Assembly: GCF_021026195.1 (NCBI RefSeq)
Contig: NZ_JAJNCT010000005.1
Location: 523,231 to 587,230 of the forward strand
Direction: 5' to 3'
DNA: 64,000 bases
DNA from: Comamonas koreensis
Lineage (GTDB): Bacteria; Pseudomonadota; Gammaproteobacteria; Burkholderiales; Burkholderiaceae_C
Part shown: positions 8,925 to 18,050 of the stretch, piece by piece
Layout: every line of letters begins with the position of its first letter
Numbering within the stretch: the stretch's first letter is position 1
Notes under the pieces: model-generated
What the model saw: only the letters and a program-made list of their open reading frames with translations
Databases searched by the model: none
Told to the model about the DNA's origin: nothing
Made by a program: the position numbers and the translations under genes

Positions 8925-9847
8925 TGAAAGACGAACTCCACCTGCTCCACTGCTTTTTGGCGGTGGCCAAAGCACAAAACTTCCGTGCTGCCGCCGACCA
9001 GTTGGGCGTGACACGCTCTGCCGTCAGCCAGGCCATGCGCAAGCTGGAGGACCAATTGGGCATCGCCCTGGTCCACCGCACCACCCGCCATGTGCGCCTG
9101 ACCGAAGCCGGCCAAACGCTGCACCAGCAAATCAGCGGCCCCTTGGCTGCCGTGCAGGTGGCGCTTGAAGAAGTATCCGAAGAAGGCCCCGCGCGCGGGC
9201 TGCTGCGCGTGGCGGTCACCTCCATCGCCGAGCGCTTTCTGTCCGGCCCCTTGATCAGCGCCTTTGCCGCCGCCCACCCGCATATCACCTTGGATGTCAC
9301 CGTCACCGATGACGAATCCGACATCATTGCCGGCGGCTTCGATGCCGGCCTGCGCCTCGGTGAAGTCATCGAGCAGGACATGATCGCCATCCCGCTGACA
9401 GGGCCGCAACGGCAGGTGGTTGTCGCCACCCCTGCCTACCTGTCCGCACAGGGAACGCCCCAGCACCCGAATGACCTGTTGGGCCACCGCTGCATCGGCT
9501 GGCGCGCCGAGCTGGAGCTCGCCCCCTACCGCTGGGAATTCCAGGAAAACGGGCGCGACTTCAGCCTCGCGGTCGCCCCCCGTGTCACCACCAATGACAT
9601 GCTGCTGATGGTGCGCACCGCGCTGGCCGATGGCGGCATCACCATCGGAATGGAAGAGACCTTTGCGCCCTACCTGAAACGCGGAGAGCTGGTCTCGGTG
9701 CTGGACCGCTACCTGCCCTACTTTCCTGGCTTTTACCTCTACTACCCCAACCGCAGAAACCAGCCGCGCAAGCTGCGGGCCTTGGTGGAGCATGTGAAAG
9801 GCTGGGTGCCAGTGCCTGGGTCTTTGCCCGGGTCTACGGCAATTTGA
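8924..9847 (+). CDS. LysR-family transcriptional regulator
   Basis: A 307-residue LTTR. The N-terminal winged helix-turn-helix covers about residues 5-64 (FLAVAKAQNFRAAADQLGVTRSAVSQ). A C-terminal periplasmic-binding-protein-like effector domain follows, starting around GLLRVAVTSIAERF. It belongs to the common branch that ends with a YYPNRR motif near the C-terminus. It is divergent from the SDR gene and probably regulates it and itself through the inverted repeat over its start. The effector is unknown. Confidence 0.92.
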   Translation: MKDELHLLHCFLAVAKAQNFRAAADQLGVTRSAVSQAMRKLEDQLGIALVHRTTRHVRLTEAGQTLHQQISGPLAAVQVALEEVSEEGPARGLLRVAVTSIAERFLSGPLISAFAAAHPHITLDVTVTDDESDIIAGGFDAGLRLGEVIEQDMIAIPLTGPQRQVVVATPAYLSAQGTPQHPNDLLGHRCIGWRAELELAPYRWEFQENGRDFSLAVAPRVTTNDMLLMVRTALADGGITIGMEETFAPYLKRGELVSVLDRYLPYFPGFYLYYPNRRNQPRKLRALVEHVKGWVPVPGSLPGSTAI

Positions 9848-10049
9848 GCGGGGAAGACGAATCAGCAACTTGTGGAAACGCGTAATACACCGATGAAGTC
9901 ACCACACCACAGGCGTTTGATCTGGGCCTGGTGCATGACCGTCCAGACGCATGGCGTGCCCATGTGATGCTTGGGATGGGAAGAGATCTGTTCCTGCACC
10001 TTTCGATCCGCAAATCCTAGCCACGATAAATATTGAGAAATAATTTCCT

Positions 10050-10502
10050 ATGCAAGAGACTTATTCCCGGTTTTCATCGGTCGACAGTGTAGATGCTCCA
10101 TGCGCATTTATCGTTCTCTGTACTGAGCCAGGTGCGCATTCGATACGGCTTTGTTTTTCAAATATCGTCGGCGCCGCGTCTCGGGACTTGGTCATCCGCT
10201 TTGACAGCGTCATAGCATGCATGTCTCATACCAAATATGCGCACCCATGGGAGACCTATCCCATAACGGAAATTCCTCAACTGGGAGGGGATTGGGGCAA
10301 TGCCGCTTATCCCCTCCTGGAGGTAAAGGACTCGCTGTGGCTAGACGCATTCAGCGCAACCCAGTTAGTGGGATTAGACCGGGGCACCGTGCGCCATTTT
10401 CGCTTTGTGAGCCTGGATAACATCGTTGATGTTTTGGTATACGGGCAATGCGTATTAACCACCGAATGGGTTGACACAAGCAGCAGCGTTGCTGGCGCTT
10501 GA
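10050..10502 (+). CDS. Hypothetical protein, 150 aa
   Basis: A stand-alone, AT-richer gene for a protein of 150 residues with no signal peptide or membrane segment. Recognisable stretches include HPWETYPITEIPQLGGDW, YPLLEVKDSLWLDAFS and HFRFVSLDNIVDVLV, which look like a compact beta-rich fold. The pattern recalls small orphan or immunity-type proteins, but no family can be named. No toxin gene is visible beside it. The composition differs from neighbouring genes, so transfer is possible. Confidence 0.55.
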   Translation: MQETYSRFSSVDSVDAPCAFIVLCTEPGAHSIRLCFSNIVGAASRDLVIRFDSVIACMSHTKYAHPWETYPITEIPQLGGDWGNAAYPLLEVKDSLWLDAFSATQLVGLDRGTVRHFRFVSLDNIVDVLVYGQCVLTTEWVDTSSSVAGA

Positions 10503-10591
10503 GCTATCCAAGACATGACTCACTTGTGCCCCGACTGATGTTTCTGCCATCAGAACAAAAGACCCATCGGAAACCTCACCCTGCCGCCCCC

Positions 10592-11185
10592 TCACACCCG
10601 CAACGCCACCGCTGCATCCTTGAAGACCGGCATCTGCACCGCAGCAGTGCTACGTCCTGCGGGCAACTGCAGCGCTTCGCGTATCGACGCGCCTTGCGCC
10701 AGGGCATTGGCTTCGCTGGACCAGGCGAGGATGGCGTCCAGCGATGGCGCACCGGTTCGCAGGCTCACAGGGCTGCGCGTGAAATGGCCGGACCCCGGCT
10801 CGGTTTCGTTGAGCTGAAGGTCCAACAATGGCTCCGGGGAAGCGGCGGTGCCGTGGGGCGAGAGCAGCAGCAGCGGGGGCTTGCCCGGGATATCGGTGGG
10901 CAGCGTGAGCGGGCCGCCGATATGGGTGTAGACGGGGTCCGCGATGCGCACGATGCGATCGGCATCCACATAGCAGCCGCCTTCAGTATCGCCAATGAGC
11001 GCATCCATGGGCCAACTGTCCCAGAGCGAGGAGACCAAGCGCAAATAGTCGGCAGCGCGGGCGGGAGAGGCCGCATCCTCGGGCCGAAACCAGCCGGCGG
11101 TGGGCGCATCTGCGTGCAAGGCCAGGCCGATACGCGGGCCATGCAGGGCGCAAGCGCCCCAGCGATGCCGCTGCGATAATCGCTC
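10592..11185 (-). pseudogene. Remnant of a luciferase-like flavin monooxygenase (NtaA/DszA type)
   Basis: This frame encodes about 190 residues. The part RIGLALHADAPTAGW, ARAADYLRLVSSLWDSW and a GPLTLPTDIPGKPPLLLLSP block resembles the middle of class C flavin monooxygenases such as NtaA/SnaA/DszA. In those proteins LWDSW is followed by RGPLN-PRPPQGRP. Full-length members have about 440 residues, so the N-terminal half is missing. No ATG, GTG or TTG lies in frame between the neighbouring VOC gene start and the homologous region. The tail (LQLPAGRSTAAVQMPVF) no longer follows the family. It is most likely a degraded fragment, although a short diverged family with an unusual start cannot be ruled out. 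Confidence 0.5.
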
Positions 11186-11188
11186 GCC

Positions 11189-11554
11189 ATGACCATCGCG
11201 CTCACCACCGTGCTCATCTACGCCAAAGACATGCAACGCACGGCGCGCTTTTATGTCGAGCATTTCGGCTATGCGTCTGACTGCAAGGTGGTCGATGGCC
11301 TGATCAGCCTCCAGCCCCTGCACGGCGGCGCGGAGATCCTGATCCACCAGGCTGCCAAGAGCCTGAAGTTTGGCTCTGCAGTGCTCAAGCTCAGCTTTAG
11401 CGTGGCAGACGTTGAGCAGTTTGTGGCCCAGGCCGCCGCCAGGGGGCTGGCATTTGGCACGGTGCACCAGGCCCATGGCTATGCCTTCGCCAACACCAAG
11501 GACCCGGATGGCAACTCCATCAGCGTGTCGAGCCGCCAGTACCGGACCATTTGA
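11189..11554 (+). CDS. VOC-family (glyoxalase/dioxygenase fold) protein
   Basis: A 121-residue protein with the vicinal-oxygen-chelate fold. It opens TTVLIYAKDMQRTARFYVEHFG, a beta-strand followed by the typical helix, and closes with FANTKDPDGNSISVSS, the family's conserved D-PDGN strand. VOC proteins include glyoxalase I, fosfomycin and bleomycin resistance proteins, and ring-cleavage dioxygenases. Which one applies cannot be decided, and the metal ligands are not all evident in one short chain. It starts 4 bases beyond the flavin-monooxygenase remnant on the other strand. Confidence 0.82.
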   Translation: MTIALTTVLIYAKDMQRTARFYVEHFGYASDCKVVDGLISLQPLHGGAEILIHQAAKSLKFGSAVLKLSFSVADVEQFVAQAAARGLAFGTVHQAHGYAFANTKDPDGNSISVSSRQYRTI

Positions 11555-11673
11555 GTACAAGCGACCGGCATCGTGACCGGCAAGCTGCGCTATTCCAGGC
11601 CAAGGGTTTGGCTAGAATCCCCCCTCTTTGTCCGCGAGCAGCACAGCGGGCCACAACCCGGCAAAGGATGGAG

Positions 11674-12210
11674 ATGCGCTATCTGGTGGTAGGCACAAGT
11701 GGTGCAGGCAAATCAACCCTCGCCCAGGCGCTGGCAGGCCTGACGGCGTCCCGCTATATCGAGCTGGACGCGCTGTACTGGGGGCCGGACTGGCAGGCCG
11801 TGCCGACGGAGCAATTCCGGCAACGGGTGGCGCTGGCCACGCAAGGCGAGCGCTGGGTGGCCGATGGCAACTACAGCGATGTGCGCGACATCCTCTGGCC
11901 GCAAGCCAGCCATGTCGCGTGGCTCAACTACAGCCGCTTCACGGTTTTCTCGCGCCTGCTCTGGCGCACGCTCCGGCACAGCATCACGCGCCAGCGCCTG
12001 TCGCACGGCAACCGGGAGTCGCTGGCGATGGCCTTGTTCTCCAAGGATTCGATCCTGCTGTGGGCCTGGACCACCTATGCCAACAACCAGCGCAAGTTTG
12101 CAGCGCTGCGCAATGATGCGCAGTTTGCGCATCTGCAGTGGCTGGAGATCCGTAAACCTTCGGAAGCAGCGGAGATGCTCCAGGCCATCGCGGCATCGCC
12201 ACAGCGCTGA
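11674..12210 (+). CDS. P-loop NTPase, adenylate-kinase-like (FlaR/topology-modulation type)
   Basis: A 178-residue protein starting MRYLVVGTSGAGKST, where GTSGAGKS is the Walker A motif at residues 7-14. The next block, YIELDALYWGPDWQAVP, and the later VADGNYSDVRDILWP match the small kinase-like proteins called DNA topology modulation protein or FlaR. Their true substrate is not known. ATG 11674 is chosen because an AGGA sits 5 bases before it; ATG 11668 in the same frame is the alternative. It stands alone and is convergent with the acylase gene. Confidence 0.82.
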   Translation: MRYLVVGTSGAGKSTLAQALAGLTASRYIELDALYWGPDWQAVPTEQFRQRVALATQGERWVADGNYSDVRDILWPQASHVAWLNYSRFTVFSRLLWRTLRHSITRQRLSHGNRESLAMALFSKDSILLWAWTTYANNQRKFAALRNDAQFAHLQWLEIRKPSEAAEMLQAIAASPQR

Positions 12211-12227
12211 CGCAGCACCGCACCGCC

Positions 12228-13310
12228 TTACTGCAACCCCAGGAACTTGAAAGGCGCCGAAGGCTGGAAAGCCCCCGTTGCATCGCCGGCAAACGCATGG
12301 TTCTGGTTAGGTCCCAGATCCAGCTTCAGCACCTTGCCGGTGTCGTGGCTGAAATTCAGTGCCTTCAGGTCCACCCAGAAGGTATTGGGTGTCAGGGCCG
12401 ATTCAAAGAAGTAGAGCTTGCGCTTGTGGTCGAAGACCGTGCGCCAGCGCGTCGATGAGATATTGGGCTGGTCGGGGGTCGTGATGCCATAGGGCACGGA
12501 GACATTGCGGATCACGCTGAACACGCTGGCCAGCGCCTTGTTGGGCTCCTGGTCCTGCGGCACGGCATTGACGTAGAAGGAGGCACGCGCAAAGCGGTCG
12601 GCAGCGCGGTTGGTGCCCGGCAGCATGACGGTGCCGCCAATCTGCTTCCAGTAGCTGTTCAGCGCCAGCTGTTCGTCAAAGGTGGGCGAGTTGGTCATCA
12701 CCTGGTAGCTGCGGCTGTGGTGGATGACCTGGCGGCCGCCGATGTACTCGACGATGGCGCTGTCGCCACTGGCGTCGGACATCGACAGGTGCAAGGTGGT
12801 GAGCCGGTCTTCGCCGGGTACGTTGTCCGAGACGATGGTGAAAGGCTGCTGCTCCAGCGCCTTGACGGCCTCGGCCACGGTCGCAAAGTTGTCGAGCACA
12901 TACTGCGCCCAGGCAGCAATCGTCAGGCCGGGCTTGCTCTTGTCATCAAACGGGGGGTACTGCGACTCGGCCAGCCACAGCAGGTTGGCGCTCAGCCCTG
13001 CTTCGTTGACGCCATCGGTGGTCGAGACGTCGTAGCCCGAGGTCACCAGGCTGCCGTAGCGCGAGGTCCAGCGCAGCGAGTTGGGCCCTGCCTGGCCCGT
13101 GCGTTCCATGCCGCGTGGCAAGACCCAGAGGTTGCTGGTGATGTCGTTTTTCCAGTCCATCGAGCGCGCGGTGATGACCTGGTCATTCGCACCCAGGTAG
13201 ACCACCCGGGTGCAGGCGATGGCGCTGCTGATGCTGCTGAGGCCCAGCACGCCCGCCAACATGGCCGCAGCCAGCTTGCGCGCAGTCGGCCGATTCATCT
13301 TGTTCGTCAT
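12228..13310 (-). CDS. Exported linear-amide C-N hydrolase (penicillin V acylase/choloylglycine hydrolase family)
   Basis: A 360-residue Ntn-hydrolase. A signal peptide (Lys/Arg start, hydrophobic core, SSAIA) ends just before Cys33, which begins CTRVVYLG. That is the arrangement in which signal cleavage exposes the catalytic N-terminal Cys. Further family blocks are ITARSMDW, YDVSTTDGVNEAGLSANLLWL, and ISSTRWRTVFDHKRK near the end with the conserved Arg. The enzyme should act in the periplasm on amide bonds. Known substrates in Gram-negative members are penicillin V, conjugated bile salts and acyl-homoserine lactones; which one applies here is unknown. A 398-bp gene for a small exported protein lies just upstream on the same strand. 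Confidence 0.9.
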   Translation of the reverse strand: MTNKMNRPTARKLAAAMLAGVLGLSSISSAIACTRVVYLGANDQVITARSMDWKNDITSNLWVLPRGMERTGQAGPNSLRWTSRYGSLVTSGYDVSTTDGVNEAGLSANLLWLAESQYPPFDDKSKPGLTIAAWAQYVLDNFATVAEAVKALEQQPFTIVSDNVPGEDRLTTLHLSMSDASGDSAIVEYIGGRQVIHHSRSYQVMTNSPTFDEQLALNSYWKQIGGTVMLPGTNRAADRFARASFYVNAVPQDQEPNKALASVFSVIRNVSVPYGITTPDQPNISSTRWRTVFDHKRKLYFFESALTPNTFWVDLKALNFSHDTGKVLKLDLGPNQNHAFAGDATGAFQPSAPFKFLGLQ

Positions 13311-13402
13311 GGGTCTCTTCCTCTCGTCGGTTGGTTTGGCTTTTTAGGACAAGCCAGCAGGCCGCGCCTACCGCATCGGGCAGGAGCGACCCTGCTGCTG
13401 GT

Positions 13403-13801
13403 TTACTGCGCGCTGGCCTTCCAGGTTCCGTTGGGCTGCTTGCAGAACCAGAACTGCCATTCCTCCTTGAGCTTGCCGGTGGGGCGGCTGGCTTCCACAT
13501 TCAGCAGGCGGCAGGTATTGGCCTTCTGGGTCTGGCTGGTTTGCAGCGGGGTCAGCGCCATCTGCACCTGGCGCGAGCGCGGGCCGTGGCTGCTGGTCCA
13601 TTGTGTGGTGCTCTTGTCGGCGGCGTTGTTCAGCACATCGCCCACAGCCTTGCGCAGCGCAGGCACATCCTTGGCGGGCACGCTGGCCGTGATGGTCTGG
13701 TTGAGAAACGACAGGGGCGCGGCAGAAGAGGCAAAGGCCAGGCCACCCAGAACGGTGGCCAGCACCAGGGCGGGCAGATGACGAGCAGCAGGCTTTTTCA
13801 T
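13403..13801 (-). CDS. Small exported protein, surface-antigen-like, function unknown
   Basis: A 132-residue protein starting MKKPAARHLPALVLATVLGG, with a clear signal peptide ending in ASSAA. The mature part (SSHGPRSRQVQMALTP, TCRLLNVE, EEWQFWFCKQPNGTWKAS) resembles the C-terminal domain of 17-kDa/RT0821-type surface proteins, which also end with a Cys-containing WFC..PDG.W segment. Two Cys may form a disulfide. An in-frame ATG at 13819 lies six codons upstream, but 13801 gives a cleaner signal peptide. It may be co-transcribed with the acylase 93 bases downstream. Confidence 0.72.
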   Translation of the reverse strand: MKKPAARHLPALVLATVLGGLAFASSAAPLSFLNQTITASVPAKDVPALRKAVGDVLNNAADKSTTQWTSSHGPRSRQVQMALTPLQTSQTQKANTCRLLNVEASRPTGKLKEEWQFWFCKQPNGTWKASAQ

Positions 13802-13999
13802 GGTGACATATCCTCTCATTGCATTTTTGGTGCGAACAGCAGCAAAGCTGCAGGCCTGCCATGCAGACAGGCACAGCGTGCTTCACCCGGGCTCGCGTTA
13901 TCAGCAACATGATCATATTCCATATAGTCTGATCCACCCACCATATGAAACTGACGATGCCCTTGCGCAACGCCACCACGCACCTAGCAGGACCCCGCC

Positions 14000-14917
14000 A
14001 TGCCCCGCGAAAACATCAATGACTTGTTGGCCTTTGTCGCTGTCGCGCGGGAAGGCAGCTTTACCAAGGCGGCCGCGCAACTGGGCGTGTCTCAGTCGGC
14101 GCTGAGCCACACCATCCGGGGCCTGGAGGCCCGCATGGGCGTGCGCCTGCTCAGCCGCACCACGCGCAGCGTCTCACCCACCGAGGCGGGTACCTATCTG
14201 CTGGCCCGCATTGGCCCGGGCTTTGACGAGATTGAATCGGGCGTTGCTGCGCTCAGCGATTTTCGGGACACGCCGCGCGGCAATGTCCGCATCACCACGG
14301 CCGAGCATGCGGCCAACACCGTGCTCTGGCCCAAGCTCGCGCCGGTGATGCAGCGCTACCCGGATATCTCCATCGAGATCAATGTCGACTATGGCCTGGG
14401 CGACATCGTCGCGCAGCGCTTTGACATGGGCATACGCCTGGGCGACCAGGTCGCCAAGAACATGATTGCGGTGCGCATCGGGCCCGACTGGCGCATGGCG
14501 ATTGTGGCGACGCCCGATTACCTGGCGCGCATGCCCGCCCCCCAGACACCGCAGGACCTGGCCGCCCACCAGTGCATCACCATGCGCCTGCCCACCCATG
14601 GCGGGCTGATGGCCTGGGAGCTGGAGAAAGACGGCGCTGCCGTGCAGGTGCGCGTGCAAGGGCAATGGGTGTTCAACGGCAGCCGCGCCATGCTGCGCGC
14701 TGCGCTGGCGGGTTTTGGCCTGACCTATGTGCCCGAAGACATGGCCGCGCCCCATCTTGCGCAGGGTGAGCTGGTACGGGTGCTGGATGACTGGTGCCAG
14801 CCCTTCAGCGGCTACCACCTGTACTACCCGCACCGGCGTGGCATGTCGCCTGCGATGCGCGTGGTAGTCGATGCCTTGCGCCACACGGAGCTGCCCGCCA
14901 TGCCCGCAGTGTTGTAG
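14000..14917 (+). CDS. LysR-family transcriptional regulator
   Basis: A 305-residue LTTR. The helix-turn-helix is at about residues 5-62 (FVAVAREGSFTKAAAQLGVSQSALSH) and the effector domain follows from GNVRITTAEHAA. It ends with the YYPHRRGMSPAMRVVVDALR tail common in this branch. It is divergent from the small exported protein gene with about 200 bases between. That spacing suggests it may regulate the exported protein and acylase, but no clear dyad was found to prove it. Confidence 0.9.
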   Translation: MPRENINDLLAFVAVAREGSFTKAAAQLGVSQSALSHTIRGLEARMGVRLLSRTTRSVSPTEAGTYLLARIGPGFDEIESGVAALSDFRDTPRGNVRITTAEHAANTVLWPKLAPVMQRYPDISIEINVDYGLGDIVAQRFDMGIRLGDQVAKNMIAVRIGPDWRMAIVATPDYLARMPAPQTPQDLAAHQCITMRLPTHGGLMAWELEKDGAAVQVRVQGQWVFNGSRAMLRAALAGFGLTYVPEDMAAPHLAQGELVRVLDDWCQPFSGYHLYYPHRRGMSPAMRVVVDALRHTELPAMPAVL

Positions 14918-14943
14918 AAGTGAGCAAATGCAAGAAATTCGAC

Positions 14944-14962
14944 GCAAATGATAATCATTTTC
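14944..14962 (+). promoter_or_regulatory. Fur box upstream of heme-type TonB receptor operon
   Basis: GCAAATGATAATCATTTTC matches the 19-bp Fur consensus GATAATGATAATCATTATC at 16 positions and is centred on a perfect ATGATAATCAT-type core. It lies about 175 bases before the TonB receptor start at 15138, so the operon should be repressed by iron-loaded Fur. Confidence 0.92.
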
Positions 14963-15137
14963 ATATAGAATGGCTTTTTTCAGGCGCCAGCAATAACAAA
15001 ACCATGCCATAAGGGCCTGCTGCAAACCTCGTTCTGAGGGTTCAGCAGCCGACCCCTCAGCCTGCATCATCCGCATGCAGCACAGGTCAGTAGCCAGCAG
15101 TCTTTCCTTCCCTTCTTGCTTTAACTGGCTGGACCCT

Positions 15138-17501
15138 ATGGCTACTCGCACCTTTTCCCAGGCGCAGCGTATCTCTGCGCGCGCCACATCCCCTTTCCAA
15201 CCCCGTTATCTGGCCGCAGCCGTGGCTGCGCTGGTATCTGCCGGCGCCCTGGCGCAGCAGGCTGCGCCGGATCAGGCGGTGCAACTGGCACAGGCGGAAT
15301 CGACGATGCCGCAAGTGACGGTGCAGGCCAAGGCAGAAAAGGCCCCCGGCACGATCACCGTGATCTCCGGCGAGGAGCTGGAAAAAGCCAACAGCATGGC
15401 GGACATCTCGCGCTACCAGCCCCTGGTGTCGGCCCCCGGCACCGCATCGGGCACCAGCCGCAACCGCAGCAGCTTTGACCGCTCGGGCACCACGGGCTAC
15501 AACATTCGCGGTATCGAAGGCAACCGCATCGGCATGGATGTGGACGGCATTGAAATGCCCGACGCCAGCACCCGCCCCTATGTGAGCCGCGCCGGCAACA
15601 ACACCTTTGGCATTGGCCGCGACTTTATCGACCCCGAGATGTTCTCCTCGGTCGGTATCCAGTCGGGTACCACCACGGCCCGGCGTGCAGCCGGTGGCAT
15701 TGGCGGCGCCGTCAGCTTCAAGACCAAGTCGGCCAGCGACTTTCTGCGCAATGGCAACACCAGCTACTTTGGTGGCAAGCTCGGCTTTGATTCCGCCGAC
15801 CACTCCTGGAACGAAAGCATCACCGCAGCGGGCAAATCCGGCAGCCTCGATGGCCTGATCGCCTTCTCGCGCCGCGATGGCAAGGAAACCCAGAACAACA
15901 GCGCCCTGGGCATCAAGGCATCGCCGGAAGACTGGCATTCCAACGCGCTGCTGATGAAGGGCGGCCTGCAGATCGATGCCGAGAACCGCCTGGAGCTGTC
16001 TGCCGACCTGTACCGCCGCAGCAACCAGAGCCAGTTCTATGGCTGGAGCACCGACAACAGCGCCATCACGCAAAACAATATGCAGGACAGTAACACCAGC
16101 CGCAACACGCTGCAGCTGTCGCACCTGTGGACGCCTACCGACGCCTTTGTGGACCAGCTGGACACGCGCCTGTTCTTCCAGAACACCGATACCAAGGACG
16201 TGACCGACACCACCACCTTGGCGAGCGGCGCCGTCGCGCGCAACCTGTCGCAGAACAAGACCAAGGCCTGGGGCCTCTCGACCACCGGCGACAAGCGCAT
16301 TGATCGCCACCGCCTGAGCTTTGGCTTCAACGCACAGACGCAAAGCCAGGAACGCCCCTGGGACGTGGCCGGCTACATGAAGCCACAGCCCGACACCGAC
16401 ACCCTGCGCCTGGGCGCCTTCATCCAGGATGACATTGGTTTTGACGTGGGCGGCAAGCGCCTGGGCGTGATCCCCGCGCTGCGCGTTGACCGGGTCAAGG
16501 TGGAACCCAAGCACCTGGGCGATTTTGCCGAAGGCGCTTTGACCGAAGACGCCGCCTCCAAGCTGTACAGCAACCTCAGCAGCACCATCTGGAGCCCGAG
16601 CCTGGGCCTGACCTATGCGCTGACGCCCCAATTCATCGCCTACGGCCAGTACAAGCGCAGTGGCCGTGCTCCGACCGCTGGCGAAGTGTTCGGCTCCTGG
16701 AACATGGACCAGAACTACGCCGGCTCTGCCCAGTACGCGCTGATCGGCAACAGCAACCTCAAGCAAGAGACCAGCAACGCCTTTGAGATCGGCGTCAAGG
16801 GATCGCCCGCCGACGGCGTGCTGTTCAATGCCTCGACCTTCTACACGCGCTACAAGGATTTCATCGGCTATACCCGCTACACCCGCGCCAGCGCGCCTGG
16901 CAAGTTCGGCAACGTACCCGCACACATCGGCACCATCTACCAGGCCGAGAACCGCGACGAGGCCACGATTTACGGTTTGGAAATGAGCGCCCGCCTGGAC
17001 CACGGCCAGTGGGCACCCGCCGTGAAGGGCCTGTACTCGACCTGGGCGCTGGGCCTGTCGCATGGCACCTCCAAGTCCAACTATGCGGGTGACAAGGATG
17101 TGCCGCTGGATACCATCCAGCCGCGCAAGGCCGTCATCGGCGTGGGCTATGACGCACCGATGCGCGCCTGGGGCGTGAACATGACCGGCACCTTTGTGGC
17201 CGGCAAGCAGGCCCAGGCCACCAACCGCGAGAGCTACACCAACGCCGGCACCGACATTGCCGACTCCAGCATCGAGCAGTTCCGCGTGCCCGGCTATGCG
17301 CTGTTCGACCTGTCGGGCTACTGGCAGATCAACAAGAACGCCCGCCTCAACATCGGCATCTACAACCTGACGGACAAGCGCTACTGGGATTACGCCAGCA
17401 GCCGCAGCCTGCAGCCCTCCGTCGCCAAGGACCAGCGCGACATCCAGCTGCTGACCAACCCAGGCCGCACCTACGCCGTTTCGTTGGACGTCAATTTCTA
17501 A
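15138..17501 (+). CDS. TonB-dependent receptor, heme/hemoglobin type
   Basis: A 787-residue outer-membrane receptor. The signal peptide core is LAAAVAALVSAGALAQQ. The plug domain starts near PGTITVISGEELEKA and includes GYNIRGIEGNRIGMDVDGIEMP. The barrel contains GRAPTAGEVFGSW and GNSNLKQETSNAFEIGVKG, which match the FRAP and NPNL boxes of heme/hemoglobin receptors in relaxed form. It ends GRTYAVSLDVNF with the C-terminal Phe needed for outer-membrane assembly. The start at 15138 (MATRTF) is chosen over 15075 because the longer form adds a non-signal-like leader. A Fur box lies upstream. The genes that follow encode an EF-hand lipoprotein and a DUF4198 protein rather than the usual heme ABC transporter. 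Confidence 0.9.
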   Translation: MATRTFSQAQRISARATSPFQPRYLAAAVAALVSAGALAQQAAPDQAVQLAQAESTMPQVTVQAKAEKAPGTITVISGEELEKANSMADISRYQPLVSAPGTASGTSRNRSSFDRSGTTGYNIRGIEGNRIGMDVDGIEMPDASTRPYVSRAGNNTFGIGRDFIDPEMFSSVGIQSGTTTARRAAGGIGGAVSFKTKSASDFLRNGNTSYFGGKLGFDSADHSWNESITAAGKSGSLDGLIAFSRRDGKETQNNSALGIKASPEDWHSNALLMKGGLQIDAENRLELSADLYRRSNQSQFYGWSTDNSAITQNNMQDSNTSRNTLQLSHLWTPTDAFVDQLDTRLFFQNTDTKDVTDTTTLASGAVARNLSQNKTKAWGLSTTGDKRIDRHRLSFGFNAQTQSQERPWDVAGYMKPQPDTDTLRLGAFIQDDIGFDVGGKRLGVIPALRVDRVKVEPKHLGDFAEGALTEDAASKLYSNLSSTIWSPSLGLTYALTPQFIAYGQYKRSGRAPTAGEVFGSWNMDQNYAGSAQYALIGNSNLKQETSNAFEIGVKGSPADGVLFNASTFYTRYKDFIGYTRYTRASAPGKFGNVPAHIGTIYQAENRDEATIYGLEMSARLDHGQWAPAVKGLYSTWALGLSHGTSKSNYAGDKDVPLDTIQPRKAVIGVGYDAPMRAWGVNMTGTFVAGKQAQATNRESYTNAGTDIADSSIEQFRVPGYALFDLSGYWQINKNARLNIGIYNLTDKRYWDYASSRSLQPSVAKDQRDIQLLTNPGRTYAVSLDVNF

Positions 17502-17531
17502 GTTTTTCTCTCACCACGAAAGGACCCCAGC

Positions 17532-18047
17532 ATGAACCGCTTTTCCGCCGCCATGACCGCAATCGCAGCCGCCGCGCTGCTGACGGCCTGCGCCAGCAAC
17601 GACAGCAAGACCGCAGCCCCCGCCGCTGCTGCCAAGACCGAGGCCAAGGGCCCGGCCACCCCCGTGGGCGGCCACGGCCACAATGCCTTCATGGGCGGCT
17701 ATGACGCCAACCGCGACGGCGTTGTCACCCGCGAGGAATACGACACCCTGCGCAAGCAGCGCTTCGTCGCCGCCGACACCAACAAGGATGGCTGGCTGAG
17801 CGAGGACGAATACGTGGCCGAGTTTGAAGGCCGCCTCAAGGCCCAATACGCCGCCGCAGGCAAGAAGCCCGACCAGCAATACGAAGGCAGCATCAAGCAG
17901 GCCCATGTGCGCTTCCACATCCTCGACACCAACAAGGATGGCAAGCTGAGCATCGAAGAGGAAATCGACATCGCCAACAAGACCTTCAAGAACGCCGACC
18001 GCAACGGCGACGGCGTGGTCAACGCAGCCGACATGGCAGGCCAGTAA
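17532..18047 (+). CDS. EF-hand lipoprotein
   Basis: A 171-residue lipoprotein with the lipobox LTAC, lipidated Cys20. It has an Ala/Lys-rich linker and then four EF-hand loops: DANRDGVVTREE (58-69), DTNKDGWLSEDE (82-93), DTNKDGKLSIEE (132-143) and DRNGDGVVNAAD (156-167). The first three have all ligands for calcium; the fourth ends in Asp instead of Glu. It begins 30 bases after the receptor gene and ends 3 bases before the next, so it is part of the Fur-box operon. Calcium binding at the membrane is likely. How this helps iron or heme uptake is unknown. Confidence 0.9.
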   Translation: MNRFSAAMTAIAAAALLTACASNDSKTAAPAAAAKTEAKGPATPVGGHGHNAFMGGYDANRDGVVTREEYDTLRKQRFVAADTNKDGWLSEDEYVAEFEGRLKAQYAAAGKKPDQQYEGSIKQAHVRFHILDTNKDGKLSIEEEIDIANKTFKNADRNGDGVVNAADMAGQ

Positions 18048-18050
18048 GCC

